NCBI GenBank assembly: GCA_016794925.1
Contig: JAEUIW010000009.1
Coordinates: 1-64,000 of the forward strand
DNA from: Phycisphaerae bacterium
GTDB taxonomy: Bacteria > Planctomycetota > Phycisphaerae > Phycisphaerales > UBA1924
Length of the DNA stretch: 64,000 nucleotides
Direction of reading: 5' to 3'
Shown here: positions 51,853 to 60,102 of the stretch, piece by piece
How the letters are laid out: every line of letters begins with the position of its first letter
Numbering within the stretch: position 1 is the first letter of the stretch
Program-made: the position numbers and the translations under genes
Notes under the pieces: generated by a model
The model's database searches: none
What the model was told of the DNA's origin: nothing
Seen by the model: only the letters and a program-made list of their open reading frames with translations

Positions 51853-51921
51853 CGCGACAACCTCCGTCTCCGAGATTCCATGCGGCGGGTGGTCAGCGGC
51901 TCCGGCCGCCCGCACGCGCGT

Positions 51922-51927
51922 TACCAT
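51922..51927 (+). promoter_or_regulatory. -10-like TACCAT before the tryptophan dioxygenase gene
   Basis: TACCAT ends 5 nt before the ATG at 51933, with no Shine-Dalgarno. Confidence 0.45.
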
Positions 51928-51932
51928 CCGCC

Positions 51933-52781
51933 ATGAGCCAGCATACGCCGGACCCGGCGCCGCTCGTTCCGCCGGGTCGAATCACGTACGGATCGTACCT
52001 CTGCATCCCCGATTTGCTGAGCCTGCAACGGGAGGTCTCCGCGCCGCCGCACGCCGACGAGTTGCTGTTCATCACCTCGCACCAGGTGTACGAGTTGTGG
52101 TTCAAGCAGCTCTTGCACGAACTGCGGCACGTGTGCCGCTGGCTGGACGCGGACCGCCCGCTTCGAGCGGCGCAGCTCTTCGAGCGGATTCACGCCGTGC
52201 AGCACCTGCTGATCGAGCAGATCCCGCTGCTGGAGACGATGTTCGCGGTGAGCTTCAACCAGTTCCGCGAGAACTTGCGCCCCGCCAGCGGGTTCCAGTC
52301 GGTGCAGTTCCGGGTGCTGGAGTTCCTGTCAGGGGCGAAGAACGCGCGCATGATCGCCCTGGTCGGCGATGATCCGGAAGCCAAGGCGGAGATGGAGCGG
52401 GCCTTGGGCGCGCCCACGGTCTACGACCACTTCCTTCGGCATCTGGCCCGGATTGGCCTGGCGGTGCCGGACGCGATCCTGCGGCGGGACACGTCCCAGC
52501 CGCACGAACAGCACGAGGGCGTCGTGTCGGCTCTGGTGGAGTTGTACGAGCGGTCCGACGAGCTCTACCCCCAATTTCGCGTGGCCGAGCACCTGCTGCA
52601 GTACGAGGAGCGGTTTGCCATTTGGCGCTTCCACCATGTCAAGATGGTGGAGCGGATGATCGGCACCAAGGTGGGGACCGGCGGCTCGAGCGGGGCAAAA
52701 TATCTGGCATCGACGCTGGCGATCCGCTTTTTTCCGGACCTGCTCGCGGTGCGGGACCGGTTGTCCACCGGGTACGCATAA
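51933..52781 (+). CDS. kynA: Tryptophan 2,3-dioxygenase
   Basis: Heme enzyme of 282 residues that opens the indole ring of tryptophan to N-formylkynurenine. The distal histidine region reads FITSHQVYELWFKQLLHEL (His50), and the heme-ligand histidine His235 is in WRFHHVKMVERMIGTKVGTGG, cited in part, the strongest signature of the family. SFNQFRENLRPASGFQSVQFR is also typical. Length is as expected. It carries its own -10-like element and is followed by a 220-bp gap before the next gene. With kynU at 49724 it forms the core of tryptophan degradation. Confidence 0.95.
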   Translation: MSQHTPDPAPLVPPGRITYGSYLCIPDLLSLQREVSAPPHADELLFITSHQVYELWFKQLLHELRHVCRWLDADRPLRAAQLFERIHAVQHLLIEQIPLLETMFAVSFNQFRENLRPASGFQSVQFRVLEFLSGAKNARMIALVGDDPEAKAEMERALGAPTVYDHFLRHLARIGLAVPDAILRRDTSQPHEQHEGVVSALVELYERSDELYPQFRVAEHLLQYEERFAIWRFHHVKMVERMIGTKVGTGGSSGAKYLASTLAIRFFPDLLAVRDRLSTGYA

Positions 52782-52866
52782 GCACCCCACATTTTGTCAG
52801 CCCCATGAACAGGTGCTTGGGGCATCCAATCGAATGAAATTCCTCCCTCAATGACAGAGTCCCGTC

Positions 52867-52894
52867 TTGATTCGGGGTCCTTTCCCTGTACGCT
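52867..52894 (+). promoter_or_regulatory. Possible promoter of the dockerin-tailed gene cluster
   Basis: TTGATT (52867-52872), 16 bp, TACGCT (52889-52894). It would give a leader of about 100 nt before the TTG at 53003. The two hexamers fit sigma-70 moderately well. Confidence 0.4.
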
Positions 52895-53002
52895 GCCTGC
52901 GGCGTGGCTTCGGCTCGGAGTCGATCGAGTTTTCGGACCTGAAAGCCGGGGCCTTGGCGAGTTGATTCCGCGAGCAGAGGTGTCTGGAGGAGAGGAGCGA
53001 GG

Positions 53003-55825
53003 TTGTCATTCGCGGTTGTTTTCGCAAGCCTGACCCTGGGGGTCATGGCCGATGGGCGGTTCGCGTCGAATCCGCGGTCGGCCGCGGCGACGAACACTCC
53101 GCGCGCGGTTGACTATCGATTGAACGCGTTTGCCGGGAGCGCACAGGATCGCGTGGCGCTGTCCCCGCTGTCCGACGGACGGGTCGTGGCAGTGTGGGAC
53201 TCGCGTCGCCAGGAGCACGGAACGTACGGCGTCTTCGCCCGGCTGCTGGATGCCGACGGCACGCTCCGTTCCCGAGAGGTTCATGTCAACGCGTTCACTC
53301 CCGGCCAGCAGACGTACCCGGCGGCCGCCGCGGGGCCGGATGGCTCGGTGTGGTTCGCGTGGCTATCGCAGGGACAGTTCCACGCGGGCGGGAGCGTGGT
53401 TGCGCGGCGGTTCCACGCCGGGCTGATCGGCGCGGGCAAGGAGATCGTGTTGAGCGACGATCCATGCTCGGAGCCGGGACCCCCGACGGTGGCGTTCGAC
53501 TCCGGCGGAGTGGTCCTGATCGCGTGGTCCGAGGCGGTGTCGCGCAATGAGTCGGGCGCGCGCATCCGGATCGCGTCGTTGGACGCGAGTGGCCGGAGCG
53601 AAGCGTGCGTCGAGACCCTGATCGGGTCGGGTGAGGCGGGCGTGCGCGACTCCACGCCGACGCTGATCGCGGGAGGGCCCGGTTCACCGTTCGAGTTCTT
53701 CCTGGCGTTCGCTCGATCCGTGCCGACGGCGCCTCTGGAATCACGCGTGCTGCTGACCCCGATCGAGGCGACGGGACGACCGCCCGACGGGTTCGGTCCG
53801 ATCGAGGTGGGTCGGGGTGGCGCGATCGAGCCGTCGTTGGCCGTGGCCGCTGACGGGACGCTGGCGGTGGCGTGGCTCGAACCCGAAGCCTCCGCGTACG
53901 GCGTGCGATTTCGACGCTACCGACCGGACGGCGCACCCGGTGAGCCGGTGCGCGCCGTCGTGGGCGCGGGAACGCCCCGCAGCGGCGTGGCCGCGGCGTT
54001 TGACCGCGATGCCGAACTGACGATCGCGTTCAACGAGGAGGGGTTCGATGAGGCGGGGCGTGCGCTCGATCGCGTGCGCGGGGTGCGTGCTGACGCGTCC
54101 GGCGTGTGCTCGCCCCCGTTCGAATTGACGGCCCAACCGGGCGCGCAGGCCGCCGTACAGAGAGCGTCGGGCGCCGCGCACCTGGCCCCGCTGGGCGGGG
54201 GCAAGCTCGCGCTCGCGTGGTCCGGAAATTCCGGGCAGGGTGACGCGTCCGCCGCGAACATCTCGGTGATCTCGCACGACGTCGGGAATGCCGAGACGGC
54301 GCCACATGTGCTTGCCGCCGGCGCGGCGCCCGATCTGGGCGAACCCGGCCCGATCGACCCGCCCGTGTTCGACCCTCGGTTCGTGATGCCGGCCGATCCC
54401 TTTCCCGTGGACACGACCCGTGACATTGACGTCGGTTTCGAGGCCGTGCCCGGCACCGGCTGGAACCCCCCCGACCCGGAGATGGCCGTCGGTCCCAATC
54501 ATCTGGTCGCGATCTGCAACGGCCAGATCGCGTTCTTCGATAAGGCCGGGAACAACTCGTTCCGACAGAAGATCGAGGGCGAGAGCGGGTTCTGGGCCTC
54601 GGCGGGGGTGACCGCGTCCGACTTCGTGTTCGATCCGGAGGTGATGTACGACGCAACGAGCAGCCGGTTTTTCACGATGGCAGCCGATCGAGCCAATCAA
54701 AAGAGCTGGTTCCTGCTCGCCATGTCGGACGACAGCGATCCCAACGGCGTGTGGTACAAGTGGAAGATCGACGTGACGTGGAAGGCCGGCAACGCCAGAG
54801 ACATCGACTCGCCGAACCTGTCCGTGGACGGGCAATCGGTGTACCTGACGGCGGATTTTTTCACTCCCAATGACAAGATGCTGGTCCTGTCACTGTTCAA
54901 GCCGGACGTGCTGACCGCGAACCCGGTCCCGAGTTCCAGGTGGTACCTGTTCAACGGCTCCCAGTCGTTCGGCGTCCCGATCGCGTACGGGGCTGCGGGC
55001 CCCAATCAGTATCTCATCCAATCGCTGGAGTCGGCATCGAACACGAGCGTTCGTCTGCACGCCGTCGTGGACCCCAACACATTCCCGACCATCGCGTCGT
55101 TCGATCTGTCGGTTCCGGAATACCGATTCCCCGCTCCTCCACCCCAGGCGGGAACGTCCGTGCGGCCGACGTTGTTCGAGCCCCGGTTCTGGTCCTGCGC
55201 CGTGGCCCGGGGCTCGCTCTGGGCGGTGCACCACATCACGGTCGCGGGCAGCGCGGTGACGCGCGTGCGTTGGTACGAGATCGACTTGCGTGGCTGGCCC
55301 GCCTCCGGCGGGACGCCCGTTCTCAAGCAATTCGGTGAGGTCGTTCCCGACTCGGGAGCCGCGGCGTTCACCCCGGGGATCGCCGTCGATTCCAAGGGGA
55401 ACGTCATCGTCGTGTACGCCCGCTCGTCCCCGAACGAGTTCATCTCGTCCTGGCGCGCGGTCCGTCGGTCCGACGATCCGCCCGGCACGCTTCGGGACGC
55501 GGTGCCCATCCGAGCCAATGGCGTGCCGGACACCAGCGGTCGCTGGGGCGATTATCTGGGCGTGAAGCCGGATCCGTCCGTGCCGCGCGTGTTCTGGACG
55601 CACACCGAGTTCAACCCGGCGGGGGCGTGGCGGACCTGGATCGGCCGTCACACGGTCCCCGACCCGGCCGATTTCAATCACGACGGCGTCGTCGACGACG
55701 CGGACCTCTTCGAGTTCCTCAACGCGTTCGAGAGCCAGAACGCGGCGGCGGACTTCGATGCCGACGGTGAGCTCAATGATTTCGACTACTTCGCGTTTCT
55801 GAACGCGTTCAACGCGGCCCATTGA
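53003..55825 (+). CDS. Large secreted protein with dockerin-like C-terminus
   Basis: A 940-residue exported protein. A short hydrophobic N-terminus (SFAVVFASLTLGVMA) may be the signal; the first 430 residues contain repeated beta-propeller-like strands (ALSPLSDGRVVAVWDSRR and similar), and the second part includes PEMAVGPNHLVAICNGQIAFFDKAG, a stretch also found in the protein at 57575, so the two are paralogs over their C-terminal halves. The last 55 residues are a dockerin-like pair of calcium-binding-type loops (DFNHDGVVDDADLFEFLNAF, DFDADGELNDFDYFAFLNAF). The start is a TTG with a strong GGAG-rich ribosome site 5 nt away. This copy lacks the flanking cysteines of its two neighbours. Function unknown. 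Confidence 0.75.
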   Translation: MSFAVVFASLTLGVMADGRFASNPRSAAATNTPRAVDYRLNAFAGSAQDRVALSPLSDGRVVAVWDSRRQEHGTYGVFARLLDADGTLRSREVHVNAFTPGQQTYPAAAAGPDGSVWFAWLSQGQFHAGGSVVARRFHAGLIGAGKEIVLSDDPCSEPGPPTVAFDSGGVVLIAWSEAVSRNESGARIRIASLDASGRSEACVETLIGSGEAGVRDSTPTLIAGGPGSPFEFFLAFARSVPTAPLESRVLLTPIEATGRPPDGFGPIEVGRGGAIEPSLAVAADGTLAVAWLEPEASAYGVRFRRYRPDGAPGEPVRAVVGAGTPRSGVAAAFDRDAELTIAFNEEGFDEAGRALDRVRGVRADASGVCSPPFELTAQPGAQAAVQRASGAAHLAPLGGGKLALAWSGNSGQGDASAANISVISHDVGNAETAPHVLAAGAAPDLGEPGPIDPPVFDPRFVMPADPFPVDTTRDIDVGFEAVPGTGWNPPDPEMAVGPNHLVAICNGQIAFFDKAGNNSFRQKIEGESGFWASAGVTASDFVFDPEVMYDATSSRFFTMAADRANQKSWFLLAMSDDSDPNGVWYKWKIDVTWKAGNARDIDSPNLSVDGQSVYLTADFFTPNDKMLVLSLFKPDVLTANPVPSSRWYLFNGSQSFGVPIAYGAAGPNQYLIQSLESASNTSVRLHAVVDPNTFPTIASFDLSVPEYRFPAPPPQAGTSVRPTLFEPRFWSCAVARGSLWAVHHITVAGSAVTRVRWYEIDLRGWPASGGTPVLKQFGEVVPDSGAAAFTPGIAVDSKGNVIVVYARSSPNEFISSWRAVRRSDDPPGTLRDAVPIRANGVPDTSGRWGDYLGVKPDPSVPRVFWTHTEFNPAGAWRTWIGRHTVPDPADFNHDGVVDDADLFEFLNAFESQNAAADFDADGELNDFDYFAFLNAFNAAH

Positions 55826-55915
55826 CTGAGCCGAGTGCATTCGTGCACCGGGGCCCGATTCGTCGGCGCGGCCGGGAAGGTCCTTCGAGAGGATGCACGC
55901 TCAAGGAGTCTGGCG

Positions 55916-57316
55916 ATGCGAGTGATGCACGGGATTCTCGCGGGATGCGTGATCGCGGCGGGTGCGCCGGCCGCGTCCGCGCAGAACTGGTCGAACAGCG
56001 GGGGCAACGCCGGCCGAAACGGCCGCACGATCGAGGTCGGTCCGGATGCGCCGACGCCGCTCTGGAGCGGGGGCCGATCCAGCAGCATCGCGTGGCAGCC
56101 GGTCATCGAGGGGGACCGCCTCTTTGTCGTTCGGCAGACGGGCTTCCCGCCCGAACCAAATTCGGACAAGGCGCCGGTCGTCGCGATGAACCTGCACACG
56201 GGCGCGGAACTGTGGTTCCGCAACATCCCGTTCAACACCGGCGAGTGGACGACCTGGATCGCGGGCGTCCGTGACGGGCGTGTGTACGTCTCCCGCTCCG
56301 GCAACGGCGCGTCCGCGCAGGCGTACCTGCACTGCCTGGACGCCGCGTCGGGGGCGACGCTCTGGATCTCCACCGTCAAGATCGACGCGGGCCCGTACGA
56401 CGGTGTGGTGTTCGCGCCCGACGGCGACCCCGTCATCGCCTCGTTCACCAAGATCTGGCGGTTCAACGCGACCGACGGGGCCGTCGTGTGGACCGCCACG
56501 CGCGTGGGATCGGTCTCGGGCAACTGCGGCGGGGCCGCCAACGTCGCGGCGGACGCCTTCTACGTCGCCGATGCCGTGGCGGGCGGACACGCGATCAAGC
56601 GGTTCCGTCTGAGCACGGGCGCGTTCCAGTACCAGTCGCCGGTGCTGCCGGGCTTTACCATCCAGGCCACGCCGATGGTCGGGCCCGACGGGACCGTCTA
56701 TCTCTCACGGACGCAGAACAGCGCCCCGGTGGATTTCTTCTACGCGATCAACGATTCCGGTTCGGCCATGTCGGTCCGCTGGTCGGTGCCCGCGCGCTGG
56801 ACCACCTCATCCGAGTTCGCGGTCGCCTCCGACGGGAGCGTGTACATGCTGGCCCCGGGAAACGTGATCAAGCGGCTGGACGGCGCGACCGGGGCGACGC
56901 TGGCCACGTCCCCCCCGATCAACAGCGAGACCAACATGCAGCCCCGCCTGGCGGTGGACCGCCTCGGCCGGGTCTTCGTGTCGAACGGCACGTTCGCCAA
57001 CGGGCGCCTCTACGCGTTCAACGCCGATCTGTCGGCACGCTGGAGCGTGCCGCTCACCAACAGCAACATCGGCGCGCCGGCCATCGGGTCACTGGGCACG
57101 CTGATCGTGGCGGGCGTGGGCACGGACATCCGCGCCTACCGGACGGTTCGCTGTCCGGGTGATTTCAACGCCGATGGCGCCGTTGACGATTTTGATTACT
57201 TTGATTTCCTGAACGCCTTCGGACTGAATGCGCCCGAAGCGGATTTCAATCGTGACGGATCGGTGGACGATTTTGATTTCTTCGACTTCGTGAACGCGTT
57301 CTTCGCGCCATGCTGA
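55916..57316 (+). CDS. Secreted PQQ-like beta-propeller protein with dockerin-like tail
   Basis: A 466-residue protein with a signal peptide (ILAGCVIAAGAPAASA) and a PQQ/Trp-repeat-like beta-propeller: blades such as PLWSGGRSSSIAWQPVIEGDRL and LHCLDAASGATLW repeat through the protein. No metal or PQQ ligands were evident, so a structural or binding propeller is likely. The C-terminus is a dockerin-like pair (CPGDFNADGAVDDFDYFDF ... FNRDGSVDDFDFFDF) bounded by cysteines, ending APC. The ATG has AAGGAG at 7 nt. It lies 91 bp after the previous dockerin-tailed gene, so co-transcription is likely. Confidence 0.8.
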   Translation: MRVMHGILAGCVIAAGAPAASAQNWSNSGGNAGRNGRTIEVGPDAPTPLWSGGRSSSIAWQPVIEGDRLFVVRQTGFPPEPNSDKAPVVAMNLHTGAELWFRNIPFNTGEWTTWIAGVRDGRVYVSRSGNGASAQAYLHCLDAASGATLWISTVKIDAGPYDGVVFAPDGDPVIASFTKIWRFNATDGAVVWTATRVGSVSGNCGGAANVAADAFYVADAVAGGHAIKRFRLSTGAFQYQSPVLPGFTIQATPMVGPDGTVYLSRTQNSAPVDFFYAINDSGSAMSVRWSVPARWTTSSEFAVASDGSVYMLAPGNVIKRLDGATGATLATSPPINSETNMQPRLAVDRLGRVFVSNGTFANGRLYAFNADLSARWSVPLTNSNIGAPAIGSLGTLIVAGVGTDIRAYRTVRCPGDFNADGAVDDFDYFDFLNAFGLNAPEADFNRDGSVDDFDFFDFVNAFFAPC

Positions 57317-57534
57317 GCCGGCGGACCTAGCACGGGCCGCCCCTTGTTCCGCGCCGCGAGCGATATCGGACGTCCGTCCGGCTCGGTCGCGCTCATCCAA
57401 TGCCTCGGGATCGATTTGTGTTAATTGCGTGCGGCCGGAACCGTCATCGGTTCCTGACCCGATGACGTGGAACCGCCGATTGATCGCTATCCGAGGCTCG
57501 TATTCGGACCACGATGGCGGTTTTTCGGCCACCG

Positions 57535-57540
57535 TATCAT
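57535..57540 (+). promoter_or_regulatory. -10-like TATCAT upstream of the 57575 gene
   Basis: TATCAT ends 34 nt before the ATG at 57575; GAGGAGGAAA about 6 nt before the start gives a conventional leader. Confidence 0.4.
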
Positions 57541-57574
57541 GCTCAGATCACGGTCCATTCCCGAGGAGGAAACC

Positions 57575-59392
57575 ATGCTCGTACGTTCACGATCCGGCGC
57601 CCCGACAGCGTCCGTCCCTTCGCTCGTGGGGTTCGCAATTTCCGCGGGGGTTGTCGCCTGCGCGACGCTGAGTTGCACGACCCGGACCGCGTCGAGCGGG
57701 GACGCGCGACCACTGGCCCCGGAAGGCCGGGCGATTGCCCCGACGGAATTGGCATCCGCGCCCCCGCCGATCGACCTGACGCGAGAGAATGTCGCGGTCT
57801 GGGGTTCGACCGACGCCGAGATCATTGATACCACCACGTTCCCGGTGCAGATCCAGATCGCGGACCCGTGGAGGGGCGAGGTTCGGGAGATCGGCGAGAT
57901 GCTGCCGGAGGAAGGACAGGGCAAGGGCGTGCGGGTTCCCGAGGGGCCGGCCAACGACCTTGTCGCGGGCGGGCTGACCGCGGAGAGCCGTGTCCGTGCC
58001 GAGGGGGAGCCCCTTTGGCCGGCCATCGGTCAGACCCCGTGGACCCCGCCGGATCCGACGCTCGCCGTGGGGCCGAACCACGTTGTGGTCACGGTCAACA
58101 TGGCGGTCGCGTTCTACGACCGCAGCGGCACGCTGCAGTTCTCCGCCAATCTCGACAACACAGGCAACCCGGGCTTTTTCGAGACCGTCGGCGGCGGGAA
58201 CTTCGTCTTCGACCCCAAGTGCTTCTATGACCATTTCGCCCAGCGGTTTGTCATCATCGCGCCCGAGTACTACTCGCCGAACCAGTCGTGGGTCGACATC
58301 GCCGTTTCCGACGACTCGAACCCCAACGGCACCTGGTACAAGTACCGGACCAATTCGGTGGTGACCGTGGGCGCATCGACGTACTGGGTGGACTACCCGG
58401 GCCTGGGCTACGACCAGCAGGCGTACTACGTCACCGGCAATCTTTTCGGCCTCAACACGGGCGGCACCGCGGGCACGTTCTTCCGCGTGTTCAACAAAGC
58501 GCCGCTGCTGTCCGGCGGCGCGGCGTCATTCAGCACGCTGCGCGACGCCAACGCCTTCTCCGTGCAGGTCGCGCAGCATTTCGGCGCCACGCCGATCGCG
58601 CCGTACTTCGTCTCGACCAACAGTTCCACGTCGCTGAGGGTGCACGCGATCACGAACCCCCTCACGTCCCCGGCGCTCGTCAGCACCACCGTGACCGTGC
58701 CGTCGTGGTCGAGCTCCCCGTCGGCCGCGAATTCCGGGGGCTCGACGGACACGCTCGACGGCCGCATCATCAGCGCGCACTGGCGCGCCGGGCGGTTGTA
58801 CGCGGGCCACACGATCGGGGTGTCGTCGCGCGCCGTCGCACGCTGGTACCAGCTCGCGACCAACAACTGGCCCACGTCGGGGTCCGTCTCGCTCACCATG
58901 AGCGGGAACATCGATGGCGGCAGCGGCGTTCACACGTTCTTTCCGTCGATCTACTCCAACAAGTACAACGACGTGGCGGTGATCGTCGGTCGGTCCACCG
59001 CGGCCACCACGCCCGCCGTGGCCGTGACCGGGCGTCGAGCGTCCGACGCCGCGGGCACCATGGGCGCGCTCACCGTTGTGAAATCGGGCGCGAGCGGCGC
59101 CAGCGGTCGCTGGGGTGACTATTTCGACGCCGCCGTCGATCCGCGCAACGATATTCGCTTCTGGGGCGTCGGCGAAGTCCAGGAGTCCGGCGGCTGGTCC
59201 ACCTGGGTGCAATCGTGGCTGGTCTCCTGCCCGGCCGATTTCAACCATGACGGTTCGGTTGATGATTTCGACTACTTCGACTTCCTCAACGCGTTCAACT
59301 CCAATCAAGCCGCCGCAGATTACAACAAGGACGGCACGATCGACGATTTCGATTATTTCGATTTTCTCAACGACCTGAACATCGGCTGCTGA
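57575..59392 (+). CDS. Secreted protein with dockerin-like C-terminus, paralog of the 53003 product
   Basis: A 605-residue exported protein. The N-terminus has a hydrophobic segment ending near CATLSC, consistent with a lipoprotein or cleaved signal. The middle contains PPDPTLAVGPNHVVVTVN and FYDRSGTLQFSANLDN, and the end SGRWGDYFDAAVDPRN, matching parts of the 53003 protein, so they share a domain of unknown function. The last 55 residues are the dockerin-like pair bounded by cysteines (CPADFNHDGSVDDFDYFDF ... DLNIGC), ending in GC. A good GAGGAGGAAA site supports the ATG. A Rho-independent terminator follows at 59421, closing the cluster. Confidence 0.8.
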   Translation: MLVRSRSGAPTASVPSLVGFAISAGVVACATLSCTTRTASSGDARPLAPEGRAIAPTELASAPPPIDLTRENVAVWGSTDAEIIDTTTFPVQIQIADPWRGEVREIGEMLPEEGQGKGVRVPEGPANDLVAGGLTAESRVRAEGEPLWPAIGQTPWTPPDPTLAVGPNHVVVTVNMAVAFYDRSGTLQFSANLDNTGNPGFFETVGGGNFVFDPKCFYDHFAQRFVIIAPEYYSPNQSWVDIAVSDDSNPNGTWYKYRTNSVVTVGASTYWVDYPGLGYDQQAYYVTGNLFGLNTGGTAGTFFRVFNKAPLLSGGAASFSTLRDANAFSVQVAQHFGATPIAPYFVSTNSSTSLRVHAITNPLTSPALVSTTVTVPSWSSSPSAANSGGSTDTLDGRIISAHWRAGRLYAGHTIGVSSRAVARWYQLATNNWPTSGSVSLTMSGNIDGGSGVHTFFPSIYSNKYNDVAVIVGRSTAATTPAVAVTGRRASDAAGTMGALTVVKSGASGASGRWGDYFDAAVDPRNDIRFWGVGEVQESGGWSTWVQSWLVSCPADFNHDGSVDDFDYFDFLNAFNSNQAAADYNKDGTIDDFDYFDFLNDLNIGC

Positions 59393-59420
59393 CGCGGCAT
59401 CACCGATCCGATCCCCGACG

Positions 59421-59449
59421 GCCCGGGTTCAACCCCGGGCTGTTTTTTC
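59421..59449 (+). terminator. Rho-independent terminator after the dockerin cluster
   Basis: GCCCGGG-TTCAAC-CCCGGGC (7-bp stem) followed by TGTTTTTTC. It lies 29 nt after the stop of the 57575 gene. Confidence 0.85.
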
Positions 59450-59473
59450 TTGATCGCGCCGCCTCGGACGCGC

Positions 59474-59980
59474 TCAGGCCGGCGCCTGCTCGCGCCGTCG
59501 CACCGTTGGCGGAAGCAGGCCGATGAGCACGCTCAGAGCCCCGACCGCGATCAGCCACAGCCGGGTCCGGTCGTCCGAGGTCCACTTCGCCAGAACGCTC
59601 GTGCGCTCGGGTTTGCGCGGCAGCACGATCCGGCCGGGCTCCAACCCCTCAAAGGGCGATGCGCTGCGCGGCGCGGACTCGGCGCCCTCCGGCGTCAGCA
59701 GTGAATACCCCTCCGGCACCTGGCCGAGCTGCCGCGCGGCCAGTGACTGCACAAGCGTCTCGTCGCCCCGCTCCAGCGCCCCAAGGAATTCGGTGTAGGT
59801 TCCGACACGTTCCGTACGCTGCTGCTCAACCGCACGTGCGACGGCCAGCTTCCAGCGCGTCAACTCCAGGTCCTCCCAGGCGGGGATGAGGACCGTCGCG
59901 CCCAGCAGCGCCGTCCCCGCGGCCAGGAACAGCCATCCGGGATCGAAAAGCGGCGCGTTGGGACCGTGTCGGACGAGCAT
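59474..59980 (-). CDS. Two-helix membrane protein, unknown
   Basis: A 168-residue protein with an N-terminal transmembrane helix (about residues 14-36, GWLFLAAGTALLGATVLIP), a charged middle with helical character and a C-terminal helix (about 141-160, LWLIAVGALSVLIGLLPP). No family was recognised. The ATG at 59980 has TACGAT 7 nt upstream and is preferred; a GTG 11 codons earlier is possible. It is convergent with the dockerin cluster and divergent from the ketosynthase gene, whose start is 122 bp away. Confidence 0.65.
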   Translation of the reverse strand: MLVRHGPNAPLFDPGWLFLAAGTALLGATVLIPAWEDLELTRWKLAVARAVEQQRTERVGTYTEFLGALERGDETLVQSLAARQLGQVPEGYSLLTPEGAESAPRSASPFEGLEPGRIVLPRKPERTSVLAKWTSDDRTRLWLIAVGALSVLIGLLPPTVRRREQAPA

Positions 59981-59987
59981 GTCGCGG

Positions 59988-59993
59988 ATCGTA
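59988..59993 (-). promoter_or_regulatory. -10-like TACGAT for the 59474 gene
   Basis: TACGAT on the minus strand ends 7 nt before the ATG at 59980, with no Shine-Dalgarno. Confidence 0.45.
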
Positions 59994-60090
59994 GGTATCG
60001 GCTGGATCCGCACGGATCCGCCAGTCGGCTGGGGATCCCACGAGGCGGCCCCAACCGCTCCCGATCACCCGCGCCACACCCCGTCGTTCC

Positions 60091-60096
60091 TACACT
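60091..60096 (+). promoter_or_regulatory. -10-like TACACT before the ketosynthase gene
   Basis: TACACT ends 6 nt before the ATG at 60103, with no Shine-Dalgarno. Confidence 0.45.
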
Positions 60097-60102
60097 CCGG
60101 TC

